20,243 bases of DNA from Stenotrophomonas sp. UBA7346 (GCA_002471015.1 DKPB01000064.1:1-20243), one strand, 5' to 3'. Positions 1-8,436 are shown, counted from the stretch's first letter. Numbers and translations are program-made. Notes: generated from the sequence alone by a model not told the origin.

Positions 1-114
1 AGTGCCGAGCCATGCTCGGCATGAGGCTTGCCAAGCAATCTAACTGTAGTGCCGAGCCATGCTCGGCATGAGGCTCTATCGGTAAGGCCTCTGCCGAGCA
101 TGGCTCGGCACTAC
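1..114. repeat. Cluster of three GTAG-footed hairpin repeats (SMAG/REP type)
   Basis: Three hairpins share the stem TGCCGAGC / GCTCGGCA with loop CAT or ATG. The first is at 3-21 and its GTAG foot is cut by the window edge. The second is at 50-68 with its GTAG foot at 46-49. The third is at 92-110 in inverted orientation, ending in CTAC at 111-114. Copies two and three form a head-to-head dimer (46-114). The GTAG foot, stem size and dimer arrangement match the SMAG elements known from Stenotrophomonas maltophilia, a REP family linked to RAYT transposases. They lie downstream of the efflux operon. Confidence 0.85.
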
Positions 115-119
115 ATAAA

Positions 120-158
120 CAGCGAAGCCCGCAATCTTTCGGATTGCGGGCTTCGCTG
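120..158 (-). terminator. Hairpin terminator downstream of the efflux operon
   Basis: A perfect 17-bp stem (120-136 with 142-158, core GAAGCCCGCAATC) encloses a 5-nt loop. It sits 54 bp past the stop of the emrB-like gene on the minus strand. The T-tract is weak in both directions (TGTTTATG on minus, TAGTTTC on plus), so it may work partly by blocking or by protecting the mRNA 3' end. The role is inferred from position and stem strength. Confidence 0.65.
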
Positions 159-211
159 TAGTTTCATTGCAGTCAGCTTCGCGGCTTACGCCGTTCCTAC
201 AACAACCAGGG

Positions 212-1771
212 CTAATGCCCACCGGCCGACGCAGCCCCCGCTCCCGCACCAAACGGCGGCTTGGCCAGCCACACCAGGCCGATGATCAGCAGGAACACCC
301 AGCCCAGCAGCAGGAAGATGTCGTTGAAGCCCATCTGCGAGGCCTGGTGGTTGATCATCTCGTTGAGCACCGCCGCACCATGCTGCAGATCGCCCTGCCC
401 CATCGCGGTCACCTGCTGATGCATGCCCGGATCGTACAGGGACACATGTTCGGTCAGATCAGCGTGATGTTGCTGGGTGCGACGCGCCCACAGCCACGTG
501 GTCAACGATGCCGCGAAACTGCCACCTAGGGTACGCAGGAAGGTCGCCAAGCCGGAGCCCGCAGCGATCTCGCGGCCGTCAAGGTCGGACAACAGAATCT
601 GCAGCACCGGCATGAAGAACAGCGCCAAGCCAACACCCATGAGCAACTGCACGCCGGCAACGTGCTCGAAGTTGACCTGCAGGTTGAAGCCCGAACGCAG
701 GAAGCTGGTCATCGACAGTACGAAGAATGCAATCGTCGCCAGGTAGCGCATGTCCACCTTGTGCCCGAACTTGCCCAGCACCGGCGCCACCATGATCGGC
801 AGGATGCCTAGTGGTGCAGTCGCCAGGCCAGCCCAGATCGCGGTATAGCCCATGTCGCGCTGCAGCCACTGCGGGATCATCAACGCCACCGAGAAGAACG
901 CGGCGTAACCAACAATCATCGCCAAGGTGCCGGCGCGGAAATTGCGATGCCGCAGCAGCTTCAGGTCAACGATGGGGTCCTTGTCGGTCAGTTCCCAGAT
1001 CACGAACACCGCCAACATCACCGCAGCAATACAGGTCAGCACCACGATCTTGGTTGAGTTGAACCAGTCTTCCTCGTTGCCCAGGTCCAGCATCAGCTGC
1101 AGGCAGCCGACGCCGATCACCAGGGTGACCAGGCCGACGTAATCCATCTTCGGACGCTCGGTGGTTTCCACGCGATGGCGCAGCTGGCTGCCGACAATCG
1201 CCGCGGCGATGATGCCCAGCGGCACGTTGATCAGGAAGATCCATTCCCAGCTGTAGTTGTCGGTGATCCAGCCACCGAGGATCGGCCCGGCAATCGGCGC
1301 GACCACGGTGATCATCGCCAACAAGGCCAGCGCTTGTCCCCGTTTCTCGCGTGGGTAGATCGACACCAGCAGCGATTGGGTAATCGGGTACATCGGCCCG
1401 GCCACGAAACCCTGCAGCGCGCGCGACACCACCAGCATCCCCATGCTCTGGGCGATGCCGCACAACAAGGAAGCGATCGAGAACGCAATGGTCGCCCAGA
1501 TGAAGAGCTTCACTTCACCGAAACGGCGGCTCAACCAACCGGTCAGCGGCAAGGCAATCGCGGTGCTGACCGCGAACGAGGTGATGACCCAGGTCGCCTG
1601 CTGTGAGCTGGCACCAAGGTTGCCGGCAATCGTCGGCAACGAGACGTTGGCGATGGTGGTATCCAGCACCTGCATGAACGAGGCCAGCGCCAGGCCGGCC
1701 GTGCACAACGCAATATTGGCTGGCCCTGCGCCGACCGTGGTGGACGGCGCCGTGGGAGCTTGAGCGGACAT
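212..1771 (-). CDS. emrB: EmrB-type MFS multidrug efflux transporter (DHA2 family, 14 TM)
   Basis: The 519-residue protein is a proton-driven inner-membrane drug exporter of the DHA2 (EmrB/QacA) family. Hydrophobic segments run along nearly its whole length, consistent with 14 membrane spans. Family motifs are visible: LDTTIANVSLPTI near residues 36-48 (first helix), the motif-A loop GWLSRRFGEVKLF at 78-90, and motif C around APIAGPILGGW at 158-168. The ATG at 1771 follows a good GAGGT ribosome site and lies 7 nt after the emrA-like stop, so the two are cotranscribed. It should form a tripartite pump with the next two upstream genes, like EmrCAB of S. maltophilia, which exports hydrophobic compounds. 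Family assignment is secure; substrates are inferred from the named homologue. Confidence 0.93.
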   Translation of the reverse strand: MSAQAPTAPSTTVGAGPANIALCTAGLALASFMQVLDTTIANVSLPTIAGNLGASSQQATWVITSFAVSTAIALPLTGWLSRRFGEVKLFIWATIAFSIASLLCGIAQSMGMLVVSRALQGFVAGPMYPITQSLLVSIYPREKRGQALALLAMITVVAPIAGPILGGWITDNYSWEWIFLINVPLGIIAAAIVGSQLRHRVETTERPKMDYVGLVTLVIGVGCLQLMLDLGNEEDWFNSTKIVVLTCIAAVMLAVFVIWELTDKDPIVDLKLLRHRNFRAGTLAMIVGYAAFFSVALMIPQWLQRDMGYTAIWAGLATAPLGILPIMVAPVLGKFGHKVDMRYLATIAFFVLSMTSFLRSGFNLQVNFEHVAGVQLLMGVGLALFFMPVLQILLSDLDGREIAAGSGLATFLRTLGGSFAASLTTWLWARRTQQHHADLTEHVSLYDPGMHQQVTAMGQGDLQHGAAVLNEMINHQASQMGFNDIFLLLGWVFLLIIGLVWLAKPPFGAGAGAASAGGH

Positions 1772-1778
1772 GGTGACC

Positions 1779-2960
1779 TCAGCTGGCGCGCGCGGACGGC
1801 GGCAGGTTGTCCTGGATGATGCTGTGGATCAGGGCGTCGGCATCGTGCAGCTGCTTGGCATAGACCTGCGTGCCGTACACCGTGCCCTTGGCCGCATCGG
1901 CCGGCAGCACCGTGCCCTTCTGGTCGTGCAGGTTGACCTCGGCCTTCATCGACAGGCCCAGGCGCAGCGGATGCTCGGCAAGCTGCTTGGCATCGACGGC
2001 GATGCGCACCGGTACGCGCTGCACGATCTTGATCCAGTTGCCACTGGCGTTCTGCGCCGGCAGCAACGAGAACGCCGAACCGGTGCCCAGGCCGAGGTTG
2101 GTGATGCGGCCCTTGTAGGTCACGTCACTGCCGTACAGGTCCGAGCGCAGCTCCACTTCCTGGCCCAGGCGCATGTGCCGCAGCTGGGTTTCCTTGAAGT
2201 TGGCATCCACCCACATCTGCTCCGCCGGCACCACCGCCATCAAGGCCGCACCCGGCTGCACGCGCTGGCCAACCTGCACCGAGCGGCGCGCGATATAACC
2301 GGTGACCGGCGCAACGATGCCGGCACGAGCGTTGTTGAGATAGGCCTGGCGCAGCTGCGCCGCAGCCGCCTGCACGTCCGGCTGGGTGGCGATGACGGTG
2401 TCGTCGATCAGCGCGCGGCTGCGCTCGACGGTCTCGCGCGAACCAGCAACGGCGGCTTCGGCAGCAGCCAGCTCGTCACGGGCGTGGGCCAGTTCTTCAT
2501 TGGAGATGGCACCGCTGGCAGCGAGGTCACGGCGACGGGCGAAGTCTTCGCGTGCGCGCTTCACCGACACCATCCGTGCGTTCAATTCCGCCTGCGCACC
2601 TTCCGCACTGCGGTACAGGCCGCGCACCTGGCGCACGGTGCTGGCGAGGTTGGCCTGCGCCTGCTGCATCGCCACTTCGGTATCGGCCGGGTCCAGCTGC
2701 ACCAGCAGTTGGCCCTGCTCCACCTTCATGCCGTCATCGGCGGCGATGGACACCACGGTGCCGGTGATCTGCGGGGTGATCTGCACCTGGTTGCCGCCGA
2801 CATAGGCGTCGTCGGTTTCCTCGGCCCAGCGGCCCAGGAAGTAGTACCACGCGGCAAACGCTGCCAGCAGGATCAGGATGACGAACAACAGGCCGCGCAG
2901 CAGCTTGCCGCGACGGCTGGGAGCGGCGGCTGCCGCTTCGGGGGAGGTTGTCTGGCTCAT
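1779..2960 (-). CDS. emrA: EmrA-type membrane-fusion (HlyD family) adaptor
   Basis: The 393-residue periplasmic adaptor would bridge the MFS pump to the outer-membrane channel. A basic N-terminus is followed by a single membrane anchor at about residues 20-43. Then comes the family signature ETDDAYVGGNQVQI (about 48-61), a biotinyl-lipoyl-like strand region, a long Ala/Arg/Glu-rich alpha-helical hairpin (about 95-190), a second lipoyl half (GIVAPVTGYIARRSVQVGQ) and a beta-barrel domain (MWVDANFKETQLRHMRLGQ). The length matches EmrA (about 390). Its ATG is 11 nt after the stop of the outer-membrane gene, and a GAGAG site lies about 8 nt upstream. Gene order and spacing support one operon with emrB. 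Confidence 0.93.
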   Translation of the reverse strand: MSQTTSPEAAAAAPSRRGKLLRGLLFVILILLAAFAAWYYFLGRWAEETDDAYVGGNQVQITPQITGTVVSIAADDGMKVEQGQLLVQLDPADTEVAMQQAQANLASTVRQVRGLYRSAEGAQAELNARMVSVKRAREDFARRRDLAASGAISNEELAHARDELAAAEAAVAGSRETVERSRALIDDTVIATQPDVQAAAAQLRQAYLNNARAGIVAPVTGYIARRSVQVGQRVQPGAALMAVVPAEQMWVDANFKETQLRHMRLGQEVELRSDLYGSDVTYKGRITNLGLGTGSAFSLLPAQNASGNWIKIVQRVPVRIAVDAKQLAEHPLRLGLSMKAEVNLHDQKGTVLPADAAKGTVYGTQVYAKQLHDADALIHSIIQDNLPPSARAS

Positions 2961-2971
2961 TCGGGGGACTC

Positions 2972-4468
2972 TCAGGAATGCGTGGTGTCGTTGCCGGCGG
3001 CAACGGCCGGCGCCGTGTCGGCGGTGGGCTGGAAGCCGCCACCGAGGGCGGTGCTCAGGCGTACCGAAGACAGCAGCTGCTGTGATTGCAGGTTGCTCAG
3101 CCCCTGGTCGGCCTGCAGCAGGCGGTCCTGGGTGCTGAGTACATCGAGGTAATTGCCGATACCGGCGCGGTAGCGCTGCTGCGCAAGCGCGTAGGCGGTC
3201 TGCGCGATGCCACGCAGTTGCTGCTGCGCCTGCACCTGCTCGGCCAGCGAACGGCTGGCGTTGACCTGGTCGGCAACGTCGCGCAGGGCCTCCACCAGGG
3301 TGTGGTTGTAGTTGGCCACGGCAAGGTCATAGTCGGCATCGCTGCTGGCCAGGCCGGCGCGCAGGCGACCGCCATCGAAGATCGGCAGGCTCAGCGCAGG
3401 TGCCAGCAGACCGAAGGTGGAGCCGCTTTCAAGCAGGCTGCCCAGGTCCTTGGACACCACTCCGCCCAGGGCCGTCAGGTTGAGGTTCGGGTAGAAGCGG
3501 GTCTTGGCCACCTTGACCTGCTTGTCCGCCGCTTCCACGCGCCAGCGCGCGGCAACGATATCCGGACGCCGGCCCAGCAGTTCGCTGGGAACTACACCTG
3601 GCAGCTGCAGGGCCAGCGGATTCAATTCATTCGGAACCTTGATGTCCAGGCCGCGGTCCGGCCCTTTGCCGAGCAGCGCGGCCAGCGCATTGCGCGACAC
3701 ATCGATCTGTTGCTGCGCGGCCAGTTGCTGCTGTTGCGCGGCTGGCAGCCGCGCCTGTGCCTGCTGCACCTGCAGTTCACTGTCGATACCGGCAGCGCGA
3801 CGCTGGCGGGTCAGCTGCAAGGTCTTCTCGGCGCGCGCCAGTTCGTCATTGGCCACACGCTGCAGTTGCCCGGCATGGGCCAGTTGCACGTAGCCCTGGA
3901 CGATGGCGGCAGCCAGGTCCAGGCGCGCTGCCTGCGCATCCACGGCTGCGGCGTGGCCGCTGTCGACTGCGGCTTCCCAGGCGGCACGCTTGCCGCCCCA
4001 CAGGTCGACGCCATAGCTGAAGTTGGCCACGGCCTGCACGCTGCCCATGTAATGGCCGCCGATTTCATCACCGGCCATGGATTCGGGCAGGCGCATGCCG
4101 GTATAGCCAGGGGACAGCGACAGGTTGGGCTTGCGCTCGGCATTGCTGCTGGCGGCGTGTGCCTGCGCCTGGCGCAGGCGCGCATCGGCGGCCTCCAGCG
4201 ACGGAGAGCCGCGCAGGGCTTCGTCGATCAGCGCATCCAACTGCGGGTCGGCGAACGCACGCCACCAATCAGCTGCCGGAAAGCCGGCTGCACTGAGCGG
4301 CGTACCGGCCAGGCTGCGACTGCTGTGCAGGCTGTCGGCATCCAACAATCGCCCCTGCGGTTGCAGGCCACGGCTGCTGGCGCACGCGGCCAGGGTAAGA
4401 ACCAGCGCCGCGGCCAGGAGGCCGCGGGCGGGTGAAACCAGGGATGTGGGGGAGGACATGGTTTTCAT
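2972..4468 (-). CDS. emrC: Outer-membrane efflux lipoprotein (NodT/OprM-like), EmrC-type
   Basis: The 498-residue TolC-class outer-membrane channel is the third part of the pump. The N-terminus is a lipoprotein signal with lipobox LAAC (Cys29), so the mature protein should be acylated. Two outer-membrane-efflux repeats follow; the second half carries RRPDIVAARWRVEAADKQVKVAKTRFYPNLNL, a hallmark of NodT-family factors. The start at 4468 overlaps the marR stop as ATGA (4465-4468), which suggests translational coupling. A second ATG three codons downstream (4459) is possible. E. coli emrAB has no such gene and borrows TolC; a linked channel gene is the S. maltophilia emrCAB arrangement. Confidence 0.9.
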   Translation of the reverse strand: MKTMSSPTSLVSPARGLLAAALVLTLAACASSRGLQPQGRLLDADSLHSSRSLAGTPLSAAGFPAADWWRAFADPQLDALIDEALRGSPSLEAADARLRQAQAHAASSNAERKPNLSLSPGYTGMRLPESMAGDEIGGHYMGSVQAVANFSYGVDLWGGKRAAWEAAVDSGHAAAVDAQAARLDLAAAIVQGYVQLAHAGQLQRVANDELARAEKTLQLTRQRRAAGIDSELQVQQAQARLPAAQQQQLAAQQQIDVSRNALAALLGKGPDRGLDIKVPNELNPLALQLPGVVPSELLGRRPDIVAARWRVEAADKQVKVAKTRFYPNLNLTALGGVVSKDLGSLLESGSTFGLLAPALSLPIFDGGRLRAGLASSDADYDLAVANYNHTLVEALRDVADQVNASRSLAEQVQAQQQLRGIAQTAYALAQQRYRAGIGNYLDVLSTQDRLLQADQGLSNLQSQQLLSSVRLSTALGGGFQPTADTAPAVAAGNDTTHS

Positions 4469-4911
4469 GGGGTCATCAAGGAGTCACGTATACGGAGCAG
4501 CAGGGACATCAACATCTCCCGCTCCTCCACCTGCAGGTCACGCATGGCGTCTTCCATCACCTTGTCGCCACGCTGTTTCAAACGCAGCCACAGGGCACGG
4601 CCTTCATCGGTGAGCACGATCTGCAATGCACGACGGTCCTGCGCATGCGTCTCGCGGCGCACGCAACCCAGCGCTTCGAACTTGTCCAGCAGACGGGTCA
4701 CCGCGCTGGGAACCTGGTCCAGGCCGCGTGCAAGCTGGTTGGCTGTACAGGGCGCCATGTGCATCAAGGTCTTCAGACCGATGTAGTGGCTGAATCCAAG
4801 GCCGAGGTCCTCCTCGGCCATGGAGGCATCAAGCTGCCGGGCGAGGCCGTCGCGGACTTGCCGCAGCAACAGGCCAAAGCTGGGGGGCTGGGTGGTGTCG
4901 GCACAGATCAT
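4465..4911 (-). CDS. emrR: MarR-family repressor of the efflux operon (EmrR-like)
   Basis: The 148-residue winged-helix regulator is expected to dimerise, bind a palindrome in its own promoter and release it on binding a hydrophobic inducer. A recognition helix (VPSAVTRLLDKFEALGCV, about 67-84) and a basic beta-wing (RRETHAQDRRALQIVLT, with Asp92-Arg93-Arg94) are clear. It is the first gene of the operon and its stop overlaps the start of the outer-membrane gene. A perfect inverted repeat lies 25 nt upstream of its ATG. EmrRsm represses emrCAB in S. maltophilia; the same role here is inferred from identical layout. No strong ribosome site is visible before the ATG at 4911. Confidence 0.88.
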   Translation of the reverse strand: MICADTTQPPSFGLLLRQVRDGLARQLDASMAEEDLGLGFSHYIGLKTLMHMAPCTANQLARGLDQVPSAVTRLLDKFEALGCVRRETHAQDRRALQIVLTDEGRALWLRLKQRGDKVMEDAMRDLQVEEREMLMSLLLRIRDSLMTP

Positions 4912-4935
4912 GGGCGGGCATTTTCTTTCCAGATG

Positions 4936-4959
4936 GAATATTTCTCAATGGAAATATTC
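4936..4959. promoter_or_regulatory. Probable MarR/EmrR operator (perfect 9-bp inverted repeat)
   Basis: GAATATTTC (4936-4944) and GAAATATTC (4951-4959) are exact inverted repeats separated by 6 bp. They form an AT-rich island in the 144-bp intergenic region between the divergent marR-like and araC-like genes. Size and symmetry fit a MarR-dimer site, and the position 25 nt before the marR start fits autorepression. A TTGATA box lies just upstream on the minus strand (4972-4967), but no -10 at ideal spacing was found. Confidence 0.6.
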
Positions 4960-5055
4960 TACTTGGTATCAAATGCTGTGTTGCACCAATGGTGTCTGCG
5001 GCCGACGGGGACACAGTAATGGCTGTGCCTGTGGCTCGGTAATACAATCTGGCCA

Positions 5056-5994
5056 ATGAATGACGAAATCCGGCCAAGCACAGGCGCAACCCTCTCTTCG
5101 GTACGGCGCAGGGCGCCGCAGGGCTTTGATATGCAGCTGCCCGCCCCGCTGCTGCGTGACCAGGAACTGGACTGGTTCGAGCGCGACGACGGGCCGCCGG
5201 TATTCGGCTTCCGCTTCGACAGCCCGCAGGGCCTGGCCCGCGAGGTGGACTGGCACCAGCACGCGCGGGCACAGCTGATCTGCGTCGAGCGCGGCCTGCT
5301 GACCACCCGCACCCGCCATGGCACCTGGTCCTTGCCGGCGGGTTCGGGCGGCTGGATGCCCGCCGCCGAGCCGCATACGGTGGTGATCGACGGCCCGCTG
5401 CGTGGCTGGGGCATGGCCCTGGCCAGCCCGATCTGTGTTGATTTGCCCGACGACCCCTGTGTGATCGGCATTTCCCGCCTGCTCAATGCACTGGCCGAGC
5501 GGATCAGCGACTGGTCGCCGGAACAACCACTGTCAGCGCCCCAGCAGCACATGATGGATGTACTGCTGGACGAAATCCGGCAGGCACCGCGCCAGCGCAT
5601 GCACCTGCCGATGCCGGCCGATCGGCGCCTGCTGCGGATCGCCTCGCAGCTGTTGGCCGAGCCGGCCGATGACCGCAGTCTTGCGCAATGGGCACAGTGG
5701 GCGGGCTTGTCGCCGCGCAGCCTGAGCCGCCATTTCCGCGACGAGACCACCTTGAGCTTCGCCCAGTGGCGGCAGCAGGCGCGGCTGGCCGAGGCGCTGC
5801 GCCGCCTCAACGACGGTCATGCCGTGGCCGACATCGCCCATTCACTGGGGTACAGCAGCCCCAGCGCCTTCGTGATCGTGTTCCGCCGCCACTTCGGCCT
5901 GCCCCCGGGCCGCTACCAGAGCCGGGCCGATCAGGGGCTGGAAGGCGGGCTCGATCCCGTCCGTGGCTTGGCATCTCCGCCGCCATCCGGATAA
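5056..5994 (+). CDS. AraC-family transcriptional regulator
   Basis: The 312-residue regulator has an N-terminal cupin-like sensor (WHQHARAQLICVERGLLTT, about 66-84, and GGWMPAAEPHTV) and a C-terminal pair of helix-turn-helix motifs (about 207-289). The second motif contains the family hallmark VADIAHSLGYSSPSAFVIVFRRHFG. It belongs to the subgroup with a His-containing cupin followed by AraC HTH domains; the ligand is unknown. The start is uncertain. ATG 5056 has no ribosome site and lies 8 nt after TACAAT (5043-5048), as in a leaderless mRNA. ATG 5131 (residue 26) has GCAGGG 7 nt upstream. It is divergent from the efflux operon and 63 bp before parC; control of the pump is possible but not shown. 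Confidence 0.85.
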   Translation: MNDEIRPSTGATLSSVRRRAPQGFDMQLPAPLLRDQELDWFERDDGPPVFGFRFDSPQGLAREVDWHQHARAQLICVERGLLTTRTRHGTWSLPAGSGGWMPAAEPHTVVIDGPLRGWGMALASPICVDLPDDPCVIGISRLLNALAERISDWSPEQPLSAPQQHMMDVLLDEIRQAPRQRMHLPMPADRRLLRIASQLLAEPADDRSLAQWAQWAGLSPRSLSRHFRDETTLSFAQWRQQARLAEALRRLNDGHAVADIAHSLGYSSPSAFVIVFRRHFGLPPGRYQSRADQGLEGGLDPVRGLASPPPSG

Positions 5995-6057
5995 TCGTCG
6001 GATCAGGCAGCCGGCGGTCCCCGCCTTGGCTCCGCACAACAGGTAGCACCACCCGCA

Positions 6058-8301
6058 ATGACCGATCCTGCACGCCAAGCTTTCCACGGCTTTGAACAGC
6101 AGCCGCTGCGCGAATACGCAGAGCGCGCCTATCTTGATTATTCCATGTACGTGGTGCTGGACCGCGCCCTGCCGTTCATCGGCGACGGGCTCAAGCCGGT
6201 GCAGCGCCGCATCATCTATTCGATGAGTGAACTGGGCCTGGGCGCCGGTTCCAAACCCAAGAAGTCCGCGCGCACCGTCGGTGACGTCATCGGCAAGTAC
6301 CACCCGCACGGTGACAGCGCCTGCTACGAGGCACTGGTGCTGATGGCCCAGCCGTTCTCGTTCCGCTACCCGTTGATCGACGGCCAGGGCAACTTCGGCT
6401 CCAGCGACGACCCCAAGTCGTTCGCGGCGATGCGTTACACCGAATCCAAGCTCACTCCGATCGCCGAGGTGCTGCTGGGCGAGCTGGGCCAGGGCACCAC
6501 CGACTGGACCCCCAACTTCGACGGCACCCTGGAGGAGCCCAGCTGGCTGCCGGCACGCCTGCCGCACCTGCTGCTCAACGGCACTACCGGCATTGCCGTG
6601 GGCATGGCCACCGACGTGCCGCCGCACAATCTCAATGAGATCGTAAGCGCGCTGGTACACCTGATCGATGACCCCAATGCCAGCGTCGCCGAACTGTGCG
6701 AGCACGTGAAGGGCCCGGACTACCCGACCACCGCCGAAATCATCACCGCGCCGTCCGACCTGCGCAACATCTATGAAACCGGCAATGGCAGCGTGCGCGC
6801 CCGTGCCACCTTCAAGAAGGAAGCCGGCCACATCGTCATCGATGCGCTGCCGCACCAGGTCTCGCCGTCCAAGGTGATCGAGCAGATCGCCGCGCAGATG
6901 CGCGCCAAAAAGCTGCCGTGGCTGGAGGACATCCGCGACGAGTCCGACCACGCCAACCCGGTGCGGGTTGTGCTGATACCGCGCTCCAACCGCGTGGATG
7001 CCGAGCAGCTGATGGGCCACCTGTTCGCCACCACCGACCTGGAACGCAGCTACCGCGTCAACCTGAACGTCATTGGCCTGGACGGGCGGCCGCAGGTCAA
7101 GAACCTGAAAATGCTGCTCAGCGAATGGCTGCGCTTCCGCCAGGACACGGTCACTCGCCGCCTCAACCACCGCCTGCAGAAGGTGGAGCGCCGCCTGCAC
7201 CTGTTGGAAGGCTTGCTGGTTGCCTTCCTCAACCTGGACGAAGTGATCCGCATCATCCGCACCGAGGACGATGCCAAGGCCGCGCTGATCGCCCGCTTCG
7301 CACTGAGCGAAGACCAGGCCGAGTACATTCTGGAAACCAAGCTCAAGCAGCTTGCGCGCCTGGAAGAAATGAAGATCCGCGGCGAGCAGGACGAGCTGGC
7401 CAAGGAACGCGACAAGATCCTGTCCATCCTGCAGAGCAGCGCCAAGCTGAAGAAGCTGGTCAAGGACGAACTGCTGGCCGATGCCAAGAAGTTCGGCGAC
7501 GCCCGCCGCTCGCCGCTGGTGCAGCGCGGCGCCGCCCAGGCCATCGACGAGACCGAGCTGGTGCCCAGCGAGCCGATGACGGTGGTGCTGTCCGAGAAAG
7601 GCTGGGTGCGCGCAGCCAAGGGCCACGACGTGGACGGCGCAACGCTGAACTATCGCGAAGGTGACGGCCTGCTGGCCTTCGCCCGTACCCGCAGCACCCA
7701 GCAGGTGGCCTTCCTGGATACTGAAGGCCGCGCCTATTCCACGCCCGTGCACACCCTGCCCTCGGCACGGGGCAATGGCGAACCGCTGACCGGCCGCTTC
7801 TCGCCGGCGGCGGGCAGCAGCTTCGTCACCGTGGCCAGCGGCGACAATGACACCCGCTTCGTGTTGGCGTCCACCCATGGCTATGGCTTCGTCACCCGCT
7901 TCGAGAACCTGACCGGCCGCAACAAGGCGGGCAAGGCGATGCTCAACCTGTCCGCAGGTTCGGCGGTACTGACCCCGTCCTTGGTCGCCAACCCGGAAAC
8001 CGACCGCATCGTCGCGGTCACCAGCGCCGGCAACATGCTCGCCATCCCGGCCAGCGAGCTGCCGGAACTGGACAAGGGCAAGGGCAACAAGATCATCGAG
8101 ATCCCCAAGGCCAAGCTCTCCACCGAACGCGTGGTGGCGGTGGTGGCGGTCGGCCCGGGCAATACCCTGCAGGTGCGCAGTGGCCAGCGCACCATGAACC
8201 TGTCGTTCAAGGACCTGGAGACCTATCTGGGCACGCGGGCGACGCGCGGGCATTTGTTGCCGAGAGGGTGGCAGAAGGTCGAAGGGCTGGATGTCCAATA
8301 A
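6058..8301 (+). CDS. parC: DNA topoisomerase IV subunit A
   Basis: The 747-residue subunit cleaves and rejoins DNA and, with ParE, decatenates daughter chromosomes. The N-terminal half has the GyrA/ParC cleavage domain. The catalytic Tyr is Tyr127 in FAAMRYTES. The quinolone region reads GKYHPHGDSACYEALV with Ser87 and Glu91, equivalent to E. coli ParC Ser80 and Glu84, so these two resistance positions are wild type. The C-terminal half has beta-propeller blades typical of ParC rather than GyrA, and the GyrA-box is not evident. Length agrees with E. coli ParC (about 750). An AGGTAG-like site lies about 11 nt before the ATG. The 3' end is followed by a degenerate copy of itself. Confidence 0.97.
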   Translation: MTDPARQAFHGFEQQPLREYAERAYLDYSMYVVLDRALPFIGDGLKPVQRRIIYSMSELGLGAGSKPKKSARTVGDVIGKYHPHGDSACYEALVLMAQPFSFRYPLIDGQGNFGSSDDPKSFAAMRYTESKLTPIAEVLLGELGQGTTDWTPNFDGTLEEPSWLPARLPHLLLNGTTGIAVGMATDVPPHNLNEIVSALVHLIDDPNASVAELCEHVKGPDYPTTAEIITAPSDLRNIYETGNGSVRARATFKKEAGHIVIDALPHQVSPSKVIEQIAAQMRAKKLPWLEDIRDESDHANPVRVVLIPRSNRVDAEQLMGHLFATTDLERSYRVNLNVIGLDGRPQVKNLKMLLSEWLRFRQDTVTRRLNHRLQKVERRLHLLEGLLVAFLNLDEVIRIIRTEDDAKAALIARFALSEDQAEYILETKLKQLARLEEMKIRGEQDELAKERDKILSILQSSAKLKKLVKDELLADAKKFGDARRSPLVQRGAAQAIDETELVPSEPMTVVLSEKGWVRAAKGHDVDGATLNYREGDGLLAFARTRSTQQVAFLDTEGRAYSTPVHTLPSARGNGEPLTGRFSPAAGSSFVTVASGDNDTRFVLASTHGYGFVTRFENLTGRNKAGKAMLNLSAGSAVLTPSLVANPETDRIVAVTSAGNMLAIPASELPELDKGKGNKIIEIPKAKLSTERVVAVVAVGPGNTLQVRSGQRTMNLSFKDLETYLGTRATRGHLLPRGWQKVEGLDVQ

Positions 8302-8302
8302 T

Positions 8303-8395
8303 TCACTTCACTGGCGCGTGGCGACGCGTTCGACAACACGGTTGTCGGAGGTCTGCGCGGCGCGGCAGAAGGTCGAAGGGCTGGCTGTCCAGTAA
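8303..8395 (+). repeat. Degenerate duplicate of the parC 3' end
   Basis: Bases 8364-8395 match the last 32 bases of parC (8270-8301) at 30 positions, including the stop codon. Upstream the resemblance continues more loosely: CTGGCGCGTGGCGACGCG (about 8310-8327) resembles CTGGGCACGCGGGCGACGCG in the parC tail. Read in the matching frame, the copy ends RQKVEGLAVQ-stop against WQKVEGLDVQ-stop in parC. The copy is offset by 94 bp and is not in frame with parC. It looks like a remnant of an older or duplicated parC terminus. Confidence 0.7.
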
Positions 8396-8404
8396 ATAGG
8401 AAGA

Positions 8405-8436
8405 AGGCCGGGCAATGCCCGGCCTATTTTCTTTTT
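8405..8436 (+). terminator. Intrinsic terminator after parC
   Basis: Stem AGGCCGGGC (8405-8413) pairs perfectly with GCCCGGCCT (8417-8425) around loop AAT. It is followed by ATTTTCTTTTT (8426-8436). This is a classical rho-independent terminator for the plus-strand araC-like/parC transcript. It separates that transcript from the methyltransferase gene. Confidence 0.93.

Noticed and set aside
28..285. Short plus-strand frame over the SMAG repeats
   Set aside because: It runs through hairpin repeats and into the antisense of the emrB-like gene, with no ribosome site or protein-like content.
1770..4435. Long plus-strand frames (about 460 and 449 codons) opposite the emrA- and emrC-like genes
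   Set aside because: They are His/Gln/Arg-rich antisense readings with no recognisable domain or ribosome site.
6310..6340. Quinolone-resistance substitutions in parC
   Set aside because: Ser87 and Glu91, the equivalents of E. coli Ser80 and Glu84, are both wild type.
5842..8298. An 818-codon open frame on the minus strand opposite parC
   Set aside because: It is antisense to an unmistakable parC. Its composition (His, Gln, Gly and Arg rich, no domains) is typical of shadow frames in GC-rich genes.
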